A stretch of DNA of 64,000 nucleotides from Piper betle (taxonomy: Eukaryota; Streptophyta; Magnoliopsida; Piperales; Piperaceae), in the NCBI GenBank assembly GCA_033002965.1, contig JAURVB010003208.1, positions 62,001-126,000 on the forward strand. The letters are read 5' to 3'. Within the stretch, counting starts at the first letter, position 1. Every line of letters begins with the position of its first letter. A program made the position numbers and the translations under genes. Of the stretch, positions 37,242 through 48,270 are shown one piece after another. Under the pieces are notes generated by a model. The model searched no databases, was not told the origin of the DNA, and saw only the letters and a program-made list of their open reading frames with translations.

Positions 37242-38299
37242 GATGTATTGATGATGAGAGCACACACCACGAACATGCATCATATAGACATGTTAGTATT
37301 TTGCTTAGTAGTGGGTTCTGATGTAGGTTTTGGAGTCCGAGCTCGCCGTACATATATAGATACGCTTGGAGCTTGGACCACAGGTCCATAAGACTCTCCC
37401 TCTTTGATTGACTCCTTGCGTGGCGATTTTAATCGTGTTTTATACGTAGGGCGGCATCGTCAGCGTTTTATTGCATCCCTTTGATGTCGGGTCATTTAGC
37501 TGTCTTTTCAAAGCATGTTTAATAAAACTGCAAGGATGAGATCCTTTGTTGGTTTTCGAACTGAAACTGTAGAAATATATAATACAAGCCTCTTTTCTAT
37601 GCCTATTATATGAGTATGCATATTTTTACGGATTTCACGAATAAGAGAGTGAGTGGTATGGAGGTATGTATGAATCACACTAGTACTCCTTCAAATCATG
37701 AGGTAGTGCAGTATATGATGGTACTATGTAATGCAACGCATTTTAAGAATATGTGGCACTAACTTAATTGTTCCTTTTGCCACTCGAGTTCCGTGGCAGG
37801 TGATATAGAAGGTGTGAGGGCATAAGCGTTGTATGTATGTATGAATATGATTATGAGCCATGCATGCGAGCCAACAATTGCTTAAGTATGCTTACAGCTC
37901 AGTGTGAGGAAATCGTGAAGTTTCATAAGATTCTGTGGGTAATGGAATATTCATTTTCTAGATTGTATTAGTTATTGTTCGAACCATTAACATTCGTTAC
38001 TGACATTTTTCATATAATATATGTAGGTTTTACAAATCCTGAATCGACTTCGGTGGAAGGATAGATAAATGCTACACACACTTGAGCTCAAACACATTTA
38101 TTTCTTTTCTTACTTTTACTGATATTTGATGTGTTTTGATGACTATTTAATAATGTCTTCCATTCTCATGACACGAAGAGGGTTATTTTGATCTATTTCA
38201 TCAATCGAGTCGTACCGAATGACAACTTTAAACATTACTCGACTCGATCGTAATATTTCTGATTCGGTTCTTAGGTGAACCGAAATTGGGGTATTACAG
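35182..38299 (+). repeat. 3' LTR of the Tekay-type element
   Basis: 3118 bp, co-linear with 28742-31381 but retaining the about 430-bp segment lost there. It also has a long TA tract (37206-37238) that the 5' LTR lacks. Predicted frames at 35786-36397 fall in the GC-rich LTR block on both strands and are not genes. Confidence 0.85.
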
Positions 38300-38304
38300 A
38301 TTAT

Positions 38305-38810
38305 GTCACATATATATTATCTTTAAATCCATGAATTGCTCGGATGCAACATATGATTGTCTAGAATTAAACTATTTGATAAAATAATGTACAAAGGGGA
38401 TCAGTTGTGTGATTCATTACATAAAGCCATAAATTCTCTTTGTGAAGATGGTTAAAGTATTAGATTCACAACCAATCTTGCCTAGGAGATTCAGAGTTGT
38501 GGAAACCTTAAATCTACCATTCCAAAGATTGCTGCCATCAGTTGAAGTACCACATATTTTGGAGCTAAAACATCTTCCAAAACATCTCAAGTATACTTTC
38601 GTAGGGCGTAATGACACTCATCCTGTTATTATTTCTTCAAAGCTAACTATGTTGCAGGAAGAGAAGCTAATTAGAATACTAAAGGATCACAAGTCAGCTA
38701 TTGCTTAGACTATAACAGACGTAAGAGGCATCTATCCATCCTTTTGTATGCATAGGATAAACTTAGTGGAAGGATGTAGTCCAAATGTAGAGCACCAACA
38801 ATGGCTCAAC
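38305..38810 (+). pseudogene. Athila pol: start of reverse transcriptase
   Basis: Resumes after the Tekay-type insertion. The frame 38442-38708 carries VPHILELKHLPKHLKYTF and SKLTMLQEEKLIRILKDHKS, the conserved lead-in to Athila RT. After a stop (38706) the same frame gives TDVRGIYPSFCMHRINL, the first RT residues. The reading is then lost, so the catalytic YVDD part is absent. Confidence 0.8.
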
Positions 38811-39089
38811 CCAACATGAAGAGCTCAAGAAGGAGATTATGAAGATGTTCCGGCTGCAAACGTTAAACCAAGCACTTCTTGGGAGGCAACCCAAATGATT
38901 TCTATCAAAACATGGGTCAAGTCCAAAGTCATCATTCATGATAATCATCCACCGACTTTTTGGTTGAGGGAGTCCTCTTACAATTCACTTTATTTTTCTA
39001 TATGGAGGACAATATTTACTTTATGTTCAGTGGAAAGCCCTAATTTTTGTCCATATTGTTCATTCTCGACTCATGTTTCGATTAAGATA

Positions 39090-39130
<41 letters not shown>

Positions 39131-39436
39131 TTAGTGTAAAAATTTTATTATGCAATAGTATATAAGTCTCTTGGTTCAATGATAGATACATGTGAATTAG
39201 TCTTACCTTTCTTGGGAAAACTTGATTAATTGATACGAGGGATGAACTAAGTAAATGATTGCATTCGAGAGTTGGTTCTCTACCTTATATTATTTTTACA
39301 ATCCTTTGGTTTAGATGATTTCAATGAATGTTTGACAATAAGAAAAATCCTTTAATCATAAGAATTTGCATGACGGCTCTGGTTGTTTTAGGTTTGTCCT
39401 AGCATTTTTTTGTCTCCTTTAAAAAAAACATTTAGA
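38811..39436 (+). other. 3' non-coding region of the Athila-type element
   Basis: Includes CTTCTTGGGAGGCAACCC at about 38875, a sequence recurrent in the 3' untranslated part of Athila-type elements. It directly follows RT, so some 3-4 kb of pol has been deleted between them. A TA tract lies at 39093-39124. The frame 38895-39134 is not a gene. Confidence 0.55.
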
Positions 39437-39640
39437 GCATTTTTTTTCTTCTTTCAATTCCAAAGCTTAATTTGTTTCATCTTTTTCTGCATTTAAACTC
39501 CAAAATTAAGCATATATCACAAAATATTAATTAACTAGAATATAACGAGAAATAACACCTAATTAATAATGTTTATACCCAAGAAGTATAAAATCACATT
39601 AAAAACATGGGTAAATATTGTATACTTTAAACACTTAACA
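39437..39640 (-). repeat. Inverted copy of the left LTR terminus
   Basis: The reverse complement reads TGTTAAGTGTTTAAAG onward and matches 25328-25528 almost base for base up to GGAATTGAAAG. Its outer end abuts the target duplication ATCAC exactly, so this is the true right end of the insertion. Confidence 0.9.
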
Positions 39641-39800
39641 ATCACCTTTTTAAATTTGCTTTCATTTCAATATAATTAATTAAATTAGTTTTGGTAAATG
39701 AGAATTTCTACTACTAATTCTTTGTGGGACGATACTTTATTATCAATTTTATTACTTAATTCCGCACGTGCACTTGCATTATAATTTCCACATCAATAGC

Positions 39801-40104
39801 CCTTGTTGTGTTTGATCTAGCTCCATGCTCTATAATCGTACAACTTAGGCCTGTGGCATGAGTGAAGAAAGTATCTAGTCATAGTAGTCATTCCTACGGG
39901 GTAATATATATATTCCATGGCACTCTATGCATAAGCAAATCTAGTTCAACCGCCATTGCTATCACCTCAAGCCACGAGGTAGTCTAGAGGCCATGATGAC
40001 CCGTCATCATAAGTAACCGTGTGAAGGAACATTCTAACCAATAGGTATGTTGACTAGCCTCAGCCAACTAGGTATGGTCCAGTAACATGATAGGTAGGTT
40101 GGAG
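39801..40104. other. Unassigned DNA
   Basis: Flanks the outer solo LTR and the TRIM array. No gene or repeat signature recognised. Confidence 0.4.
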
Positions 40105-40109
40105 TGTTA

Positions 40110-40881
40110 TGTAACAACTTGGCCCAAAGTGTAATGTAATGGGCTAAATCATTTCATTAAAAGTTGTTAACCAAAGTTGAAAATCTATAGTCCATTCCTA
40201 CTTATAACTAGGCCCGTACCCCAGTAAGTATTAGTTGTGAGACTAAGTTGTGGGATCTAACAATCCACCCACCTTAGAAAATTTTGTCCCTACAATCCTA
40301 CTCTTGGCCCATTGCTCTCTCCAGCCCACGACCTTCTTTAGCCTATGACCAGCAGCCTAGCCAACATCGTTACTCCAGCCCACCATTTAACATTGAACTA
40401 AGAGTCTTTGATACCATTTTTTAATGACCTAGCCTAAAGTGCAACATAATAGGCTAAGTCATTTCTTTAAAAGTGATTAACCAAGCAAAATATCTATAGT
40501 TCATTCCCACTTATAAACAGGATCTTACCCCCACTTAGTATTAAATGTGGGATTAAGTTGAAGGATCACATAATCTTCCTACCTTAAGAAATTTCATTCT
40601 CATAATTCCTACACTTGGCCCATTGCTAGCCCCAACCCATGACCTTCCTTAGCCCGTGACAGACAGCCTAGCGATCATCCCTAGTTTAGCCCACCATCTA
40701 ATACGGAACTAGGAGGTTTTGATACGATTTGTAACAACTTAGCCCAGAGTGCAACATAATGGGCTAAGCCATCTCTTTAAAAATGGTTAACAAAGCTAAA
40801 TATCTATAGTCCATTCGTACTTATAAATAGAATTTTACCCTATTAGGTATTAGATGTGGGACTAAATTGAGAGATCTCACA
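40110..40881 (-). mobile_element. TRIM array: three LTRs, two interiors
   Basis: Three copies of a 152-153-bp LTR, at 40110-40262, 40419-40570 and 40730-40881, are separated by two related interiors of about 156-159 bp. Each LTR starts like TGTAACAACTTGG and ends like GATCTCACA. Each interior ends in a minus-strand primer-binding site (complement of GGTATCAAAGAC-like sequence). A near-perfect target duplication flanks the whole (TGTTA at 40105-40109, TATTA at 40882-40886), so the array behaves as one insertion later expanded, or as a recombined tandem. Confidence 0.85.
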
Positions 40882-40886
40882 TATTA

Positions 40887-43800
40887 TGCACCCTAAAATA
40901 CCCCAAATCATCGTTTACAATGGATCTGATCATTTCCCTATGTCTGAGAACAATGGTACTCTGAGGGATGGTTCCTAATGTTTTAAGTTAATCATGAATG
41001 ATAGGCAAACATTTCTTAACAAAAGACTACTTATGCACAATTGAGTGGATGAGAAAAACATGTCCCAAGGAAATTTCATTGCTCCTCAAGCCTACGAGAA
41101 CTCATATTGAAGTTTGCTAGGCGTTACATCCCTTCATTGTGATTTATAATTGGCTGCCCCATACCGATTTGTTACAATCTATCTTAACTAGCTTAGCTAC
41201 GATCACTACGGTGGAGTCTCTAATGGTCATGGAATCATAGGTCAGTCATCTATATCGTAACTCACACTATTGAACTACATATGTCTGCACACCCATGCCA
41301 CTATCATGAATGGAAAATTCTGTTGCTAGGCAGCCTGGCCCACTCCTCTCCCAATTGACTAGTCCTCGGGCTATGCATTCGTTGGCTCGTCTAAGCGTCC
41401 ACGCTATAAATCGGCTACGACTACCAATAAACATGTTATTTGACTATTCATATCCACGATCATCTTCCAACGGTAGATACTTAACCAACATCTAACTATA
41501 TATGCATGTCGAATCTTGTCATTGACGTTCATCAATACACAGTTATCAACCATCTATTGTTCTACATAATTAGACATTCAGAATTTAACAAGATTTATAC
41601 CTATCAACTATTAGTAACATCAATAGTGGGCTTCGCTACTTCGTGGAGTCTATTAAGTCATCTCCTACCTACGCATAATCCATCTATAGCCTCATGTCAC
41701 CGTACTTCATCTTGACAAGGAGGGCCAATGTGATGCTAGGGAGAATGTTTTAGACTAATAACTCCCTAAGTGTGCAACTCCTGAAGCTGATCCGTGAATC
41801 TTCAGGTTCAAATGGTGCTATAGGGTATGGTGGTCTAGGCCTAAGCATGGACCTAAGTAGAACATCCATGAAAACTCTTTGGTCATCTAATAGTAGTACT
41901 AACTGTTGACCTTAAATTTGAAGGATAATTCCTCTGCTTATATCACACTCCTTTGGTCTAGTCGCGTATTCACCAACCTATTTATGCTATTTTGCTGCCA
42001 TGGCTAGTTTTGCCTACATTGTCCCTACTATGCACACTACAATTTCGACTATAAGAGGTCATATCTTCTCATCTTACATAGCTAGCCTACGTTCCTACAA
42101 ATCCTAGTAGGTGGAGCTCATATGGTCCTATACGCCACTACGTTGTTAGTCCATTTGAACACCTACCACTTTCATGTGGGATTATTATCTGCTTGGTGAT
42201 TTTTGCAAGGAGAGTGGTTGAGCTCATGATCAGCGGCTGTGATCATGGTCTGCGGTTTTGCTCATGATTGGTAATCATGCTCAGCTACATGCTCTATTTC
42301 ATCTCTCTATCTTCTGTGCAGCATTATACGTCCATTCCTTGAGTTTCCCACATCTTTGGTCACAATCTAAACTCGAGCATCATCTACTCTTAGTATTTCC
42401 TGGTGGTTCTAATAATAGCATGACATCTAGTAGGCTTGTTCAAGGTTCAACCACGAGTGCCTGTCCGTTGGATAGATCATTTAATGAACATTAGGTGATT
42501 AAATGAATAGGTAGGCAGTATTATGGTTCTTCTCTCAATAGCACCACTAGGGTTCTATCAGGTGGCGCTACCTAAGCCTACCAATTCATACTTTGAGGCC
42601 GGTCATATCACTTGCTAGGCAAGATGTACTCAAATAAACTTTATAGTCAGGTATGGCTTGTCTAACCTCTACTAACAAAATGTCAAAGGCACAAACTTGC
42701 CTTACCACATGGTCACCATCCCTAGGAAGATCTATTACTCCTGATTAGCACTCCTTTGTCTATTGTTGCATATAGGGGTTCTATCATGTGTCTAACTTAC
42801 TTGCAAAAGGTTCGCTACCTCCTAAGGTGCCAAGCTATAGTAGGAAGAGAGATTAGTTTGTGTGGTGTCTCCATAATCTATTAGGGCAACTAGTAATCTC
42901 TTAATAAACTGTTGCATTGTCTATTTGTGTAGGGGTTAGGGTCATTACTAGTTGTCTCTAAGGGAGTCAAAAGGCTTGACTCACATTACTAATCACCTGG
43001 GCTAGACAAAGCAGTCCAATGTTTTCACAATTAAGTGCTTCCTGGACGTTGTCTATGTCTTCTACATGGTAGTAGCAATAAATTATTGTATGCCTACACT
43101 ACGTAGTGGAGGTCATGCCAAAGATACACGTGTACACCTAGTCATGTAACTATTCCTTCAAGGGAATGGCATTACTTGAAACATGGTTGAAGTCATTTAT
43201 TCCTAGCCTAGAAATAAAAACCTGACCTATAAAAGCCCAGCATCAAAGGTACTATGATATTCCTAACCTTCACCTCTGATGTCCCATATTGTGGCAACTA
43301 AATAAGTCCATATGACATTTGAGGGAGTGACCTGTAAGTAACACTCTATGTCTCCCCTGTAATAGGCATCTCACCTATCCTTGCCCCTGTGAAACACTGC
43401 TAGGGGAAGATGTCCCTTCAAACACATACCCAAGTGTCTCTTCTAACAAGATGGACACATTGGATATTCCTGAAATCCATTGGTCTAAAGTGCATGCTCT
43501 TGAGCACTAGCAATGCACACAAGTCGTCACACTATCACCTCGCATCCTCTTATTAGTGGCACCATTACTCTGATCTTCCTAGTTCTAATGCGGTACTCGT
43601 TTTTCAAGACGTGTTATGGCCAAGGAGAGCTCGCTGACTACATCTGTAACTCTGACCAAGTCCCTTCTTAACTAAGACTATTCCTCTTTGATTAATTGTT
43701 CCTCTTTGATTAACTAGTGTTCCTCTAAAGATCAAGTGAGGTGTTCCCCATGTGCATGCTATTGACCCTCAATGACCAGCAGATGACTTCTGCCCATGCA

Positions 43801-44105
43801 TTCACCGTTCCATCATGCCTCAAGGAAAATGGTTGCAAATCATGTGCTTGTGAATATAGATGGCTAGCCTTAACTACAAATGTCAAATTACAAGACTCAC
43901 AGGCAATGAAAGAAAAGAAAAGACATACTTGTAGACGAGTTTGTAAACTAGCTAATGGGTTGGGGGGTAACAACAATCACATATGCATGAACCACATTGA
44001 GCATAACGTAAATGTTCCAAATAAACATATAACACATAAAGGAGTAGAGAACACTCCCCGGGTTATCCAGCTTAATAGCCCAAGAAGTTAACTCTGATAC
44101 CAAGT
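40887..44105 (-). mobile_element. Decayed antisense gypsy interior
   Basis: Only traces of coding remain. On the minus strand, 43470-43375 retains a double zinc-knuckle relic in one stop-riddled frame (CVHLVRRDTWVCV, then QCF), as in Tekay/Del gag. At 44105-44085 the minus strand reads ACTTGGTATCAGAGTTAAC, a methionine-tRNA primer-binding site next to an LTR end. The remainder (40887-43370), where RT and integrase should lie, shows nothing I can identify. Confidence 0.5.
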
Positions 44106-45663
44106 TGCAACACCCTGATTTGGCCCATCACCAACTGAATCAAGATATTAGAAATTGTCAAGTTACTCATTGGACTATTACATTTGGACTAACTTACACG
44201 GAAGTAGATCTTAACCCTCAAGGAGGCTTATGATAGAAAACCTTATGGGGAGATATACTATATTTGCATGCATATACATACTATGGAAGGATTTTGAGCT
44301 TTAAGATCTACCAATATGCCCACCCGAGTTGTAGAAGAGGTGCACCCCCACTACAACTAAGGGGCTAAACATTAAGGTATGCAACTTGAGATGGATGCTT
44401 GAATCAAATGCATAGACCATTTCTTATTGTTAGTTCCATCCTTTTTGTTTACGTAACTTGTTTTGTGATGATGTTAGGCATATAGTGGGTTAAGCCTATT
44501 TCAGGAAAATATAAAACATTCTTCTAGTGTTAAGGCATCATATCCTGACACTTGGTCTTTAACGTAAAATTTTCGCACTGTATAAAATGTTAGCTCCTCA
44601 AGTCCACATTCTTTCCGTACTCACACACAATTGCCACTACAAAGTTTAGTGTACCTGATATTTGTACCTCATTAGTTCCATGACTCTAGGGATTAAGCAC
44701 ACTTTGCCGTGATAATGTTAATAAACTAAGGATCCAACATGTTAATTAAATAAAATAGTAGCACAACACATAATACGTCATACATAATTGTGACACAATC
44801 ACACATATACGTACATCAAAGACTAAGAGTTATCCGCATAATACATAACATATCAATAATACATAACACTACAAATCATACAAGCAATGTCCCAGCCGCC
44901 ATGAGCTTCTTGATCTGTCAGCTTACGTTGACCCTAGTCGTTGAAACTCACCTGCAGATGTCATTAATCAAAAGATCAAAAACTCGCCTCTAGAAAAATA
45001 TCATTAATCAAAAGATCAATGAGTCTATAATTAACTAATAATAATAATCAAATTGTCAAATAGATATCTTAAACGTCCACAGAAAGTCTTAAAACTGTCC
45101 AAAATACTCACATACTAAAAATAGGGGAGGGACATCAAGTTTTCTCAGAAGATGTTGGTCGGCTAGCAATGCTCGGCAATTCACATGGATAGATATAATC
45201 ATACTCAGAATGACCTCCTTATTGCTTCTACCATGGTACTTAAATAGTCATGAACGGTTAGTTAGAGCCACAATGGCCGAAAATGCACTGCATTCGTTAT
45301 AGTTGATATACCATACTACTCTGGATAGGAGGAATACTAGCTCAATTTTCGTATCTCTTTATGTTCATTCTATAATAGAAATGAACTTTATATGCATACA
45401 TATATAAGGCCTCAGTAGGGATGTCATCCTTGAAGTTTTTGTTAAACACCGAAAACTCGGTCATATAACCACCAATCCTGTCCTAATGTGAAAACTCCGC
45501 TAAGTCACATGTATGGAGTCGATTAAGAAAGCCAATGAAGAAGGGAATGCTATAGACCTAGTGAGTAAAGCTCCTCAAACTAGGATAGCAAGCACATTCC
45601 GCATAGCCTAAAATGATATGCACTCCATCAAACCCTAATAATAAATACTAAACATGCAAATTG
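44106..45663 (-). mobile_element. Antisense gypsy LTR belonging to the decayed interior
   Basis: The minus-strand LTR end GGGTGTTGCA lies at 44115-44106, directly before the primer-binding site. The LTR extends rightward without open frames. Its outer boundary is unclear because a TRIM is inserted at 45669, and similar DNA (46140-47080) may be its continuation. Confidence 0.45.
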
Positions 45664-45668
45664 AGGCA

Positions 45669-46131
45669 AGTAACGACCCAGCCCAAAGTGCAACATAATA
45701 GGCTAAGTCATGTTTTTTAAAAGTAGTTAACTAAATTAAAGATCTATAGTCTATTCCCGCTTATAAATATGATCTTATCCAAGTTGGTATTAAATGTGAG
45801 ACTAAGTTGAGGGATCTCACAATCTACCACCTTAGGAAATTTTGTCCCCAAAATTCCTACACTTGGCCTGTCGATAGCCTTAGCACATGTCCTTCACTAA
45901 CCCGTGACTGGCAACTTTACCCAACATCCATAGTTTAGCCCATTATCTAGCACAGAACTAGGTTGCTCTAATATCATTTGTTACGACCCGGCCCAAAGTG
46001 CAACATAATGGGGCAAAGTCATTTCTTTAAATGTGGTTAACCAAGTTAAAGATCTATAACCCATTCAAACTTATAAAGAGGATTTTATCCCAGTAGGTAT
46101 TAGATATGGGACTAAGTTGAGGGATCTCACA
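45669..46131 (-). mobile_element. TRIM with two 153-bp LTRs
   Basis: LTRs at 45669-45821 and 45979-46131 flank a 157-bp interior with a minus-strand primer-binding site (complement of GGTTGCTCTAATATCA). The target duplication AGGCA is perfect at 45664-45668 and 46132-46136. It is the same family as the array at 40110. It encodes no protein. Confidence 0.92.
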
Positions 46132-46136
46132 AGGCA

Positions 46137-47138
46137 AAACCTCAAATCATGCACATACATGTGATTAACCTTAAACACCATAATTTAGTTAATTAATTAC
46201 ACACTAATTACTATCAAGTTGCATAATGACAATTAAGGAGGCTAGGTCTCATTTAGGATCATTTAAACAAAACCTTAATCAAACCCTAATTTGGTGTTAC
46301 TTGATCTACCAGAATTAGAAAAATTTTCTAACACCCTAAATGGGCTCTGATTAGGCTAAAATTTAATGAGCTTAACCTTAATTTCTTAAGGCATAACCCT
46401 AATTTTTATGGTATGTTTGACTTGTGGGCATAACGGGTTTCGGGCCCATCTATCTAAGAGATCATTTTTGGATTTCTTGAGCCAGTGCTACACATCTAAC
46501 TTAGTAGTTTTAGTTAGTGGGCTTATAGTGAACCTAAATTTACGAAAAATTCCTCTAGGCTCCTAACACTATGGGCCTAATCAGTATATAATTTGGCACC
46601 AAAAAGCTATATGGGCTGGCTTAGAGAAATGCGACATTTTGAGCCTAAGAGATAGTGCTGGACTGGGCATACATTTGATAGGGAGAAAAAATCTTATGAG
46701 CCTTCTAGTTGTCCATTGGTTTGAAATTATGCATGAGCATCGGGGCATCTAAAGGAACGTATTTGCAAAATGTCAAAGAATTTTGTACCCAATAATCATA
46801 TGAACCAAATTTTGGAACTAGAGACAAAGATTATGGTTAGACACTACTCTGCACACTCCAAAAGAGAAATTATTTCGCTATCCAAATTAGCTCACCTTAG
46901 TGGTTGGATTTGTTCAGTAAATGTTAACCATTACCATAGTCCTCAACAGGACAATGAGAACAGTCCTTATTTAGCCATGATGTTCATGTCTTTAATGAGG
47001 TTATTTTAATGCAAAATTTTATGAGAGTGAAGCTAAATCTTACATCTAAACCTAAGCAAAAGCATTCATAAATCTAACATCACCATATCAAATGAAAAAT
47101 CATGTAACATACATCCGAGATCTGCATTCAACATAGAA

Positions 47139-47213
<75 letters not shown>

Positions 47214-47460
47214 CGAAAAATTCTCATTGGTAAAAAACTTGGCAATAAATGAAGAGATACACTTGTCAAATTTACTATATCATGGGAAAGTTCTATTCAT
47301 CAATACCATTTTCTACTGCATCATTTGAATCATTGGCACTTGCGATCTCTATGCAACACTTACTCTTCACAATTGTTGTGTGGTCAAATAATCCTTCTGT
47401 AATTGGTAACTCACCTTTGGCTATGATGTTTTATCCATTTTGCCTGGAAGAAAACCTTTA
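46137..47460. other. Repeat DNA and microsatellite downstream of the PGG exon
   Basis: 46640-46860 matches 23600-23850. A (TA)n(GA)n compound tract occupies 47140-47210. Frames here are short and do not recur as proteins. Since the PGG gene is on the minus strand, this is its downstream side. Confidence 0.45.
47140..47210. repeat. (TA)n(GA)n compound microsatellite
   Basis: About 17 TA units followed directly by about 18 GA units. Confidence 0.95.
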
Positions 47461-48141
47461 TTATATTTCCAAATCTTCCACTATTGTCCACTTTCTCCAT
47501 TTCCCCTTCCATGATATTTCCGAGATTGCACTCCCAATCACTCTTTGCGGTAACATGAAGATTTTCCTCAATAACACATAGATCCTCCAATAGGCTTGGG
47601 CCGGTGAAGTGATTCCAAGAAAGATAAGGAAGAGAATCAGAACTATGATAAAACCAATGGAGCAAACTAATATCAGTTCCCATGAGAAGGAGTTTATCAT
47701 CAAGATTAAAGCAAACATGAAGGCAATATACATCGCAATGAAGGACAAAGCAGCCATGTTGAGAGCAAAAGGGACTACAAACAGCAAGCCTAGAGTATCA
47801 GTCCATGCTGCCACAATGACTAGAATTGCTGTAACTATTGAACTAAAGAGTGCTAAAGCATCCACTAGGATGAAGAACTTGAGGAGGGTTTTCCTTCTAA
47901 AGTGTGCTAAACCTTGATCACTACCTGAGCTCTCATATTGACCAGGAAGGGTGAAGATGGAGGCGAATGATATTGTTCCTATGAGAGTAGCAGCCACGAG
48001 AAGATTGTTGGCAGTGCTTCTCCATTTGCTTTCCACTTCTGGTCCAGGAATTGATCTTTGCTGAATGGAAATACGTGTGGATAGCGAATCAGGATTAAAA
48101 GAAGAACCATGAGCTTCCATCACAGCCGAATATACTGCAGC
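47461..48141 (-). CDS. PGG-domain exon of an ankyrin/PGG membrane protein
   Basis: An open exon of about 226 codons. NNLLVAATLIGTISFASIF and LPGQY match the PGG domain, found at the C-terminus of plant ankyrin proteins such as ACD6 and ITN1 (defence and stress signalling at membranes). Four hydrophobic segments follow (from the open-frame start at about residues 51-71, 93-118, 122-155 and 160-185), consistent with a multi-pass membrane part. There is no plausible ATG start: the frame upstream begins GTG after a stop. A splice acceptor TTGTGCAG precedes GCTGCAGTATATTCGG at 48141, with an alternative AG six bases later. It therefore needs upstream exons. The nearest ankyrin exon is at 57932-57141, about 9 kb upstream on the same strand. 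The exon itself looks intact. Confidence 0.8.
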   Translation of the reverse strand, partial: AAVYSAVMEAHGSSFNPDSLSTRISIQQRSIPGPEVESKWRSTANNLLVAATLIGTISFASIFTLPGQYESSGSDQGLAHFRRKTLLKFFILVDALALFSSIVTAILVIVAAWTDTLGLLFVVPFALNMAALSFIAMYIAFMFALILMINSFSWELILVCSIGFIIVLILFLIFLGITSPAQAYWRIYVLLRKIFMLPQRVIGSAISEISWKGKWRKWTIVEDLEI

Positions 48142-48270
48142 CTGCACAAGTTGCACAAATAATTATTATGGTGGCAAAAATAATTTGGCCCTTAAAATTT
48201 CTAGCCTTTATTCTTATTTCAAGGGGGACATACTAATACATTTTGGTGTTAGTTGTTACTCTATTTATAG

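Larger units (their letters stand above)
28742..38299 (+). mobile_element. Tekay/Del-type LTR element without coding capacity
   Basis: LTRs at 28742-31381 and 35182-38299 begin TGTAAAACCCC and end GTGTTACA/GTATTACA. A perfect target duplication GATTA lies at 28737-28741 and 38300-38304. The primer-binding site TTGGTATCAGAGCC begins at 31384, and the purine tract AAGGAGGAATGGT ends at 35181. The 3.8-kb interior shows no recognisable gag or pol and no frame above about 100 codons, so this is a non-autonomous large derivative or a thoroughly decayed copy. Confidence 0.88.
25328..39640 (+). mobile_element. Athila-type Ty3-gypsy element with inverted right end
   Basis: The left LTR 25328-26539 (TGTTAAGTG to TTAAACA) is followed by a primer-binding site, then gag, protease and the beginning of RT, all decayed. 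The target duplication ATCAC lies at 25323-25327 and 39641-39645. The right terminus is not a direct LTR: 39437-39640 is the reverse complement of the first about 200 bp of the left LTR, ending CACTTAACA. Most of RT, RNase H and integrase is missing between about 38800 and the 3' region. A complete Tekay-type element (28742-38299) sits in the protease. Confidence 0.85.
24099..39795 (+). mobile_element. Athila-like solo LTR split by a nested insertion
   Basis: The outer LTR starts TGATAACTC at 24099 and ends CCACATCA at 39795, flanked by the target duplication ATAGC (24094-24098 and 39796-39800). Its two parts, 24099-25327 and 39641-39795, sum to about 1.4 kb with the ATCAC duplication counted once. 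They are separated by the element at 25328-39640. The 3' part carries GGGACGATACT, which is also near the end of the inner LTR (26465), so the two LTRs are related but distinct. No internal region belongs to it, as expected after LTR-LTR recombination. Confidence 0.82.

Noticed and set aside
47249..47917. Plus-strand frames opposite the PGG exon
   Set aside because: They are antisense shadows of the clearly homologous PGG reading frame.
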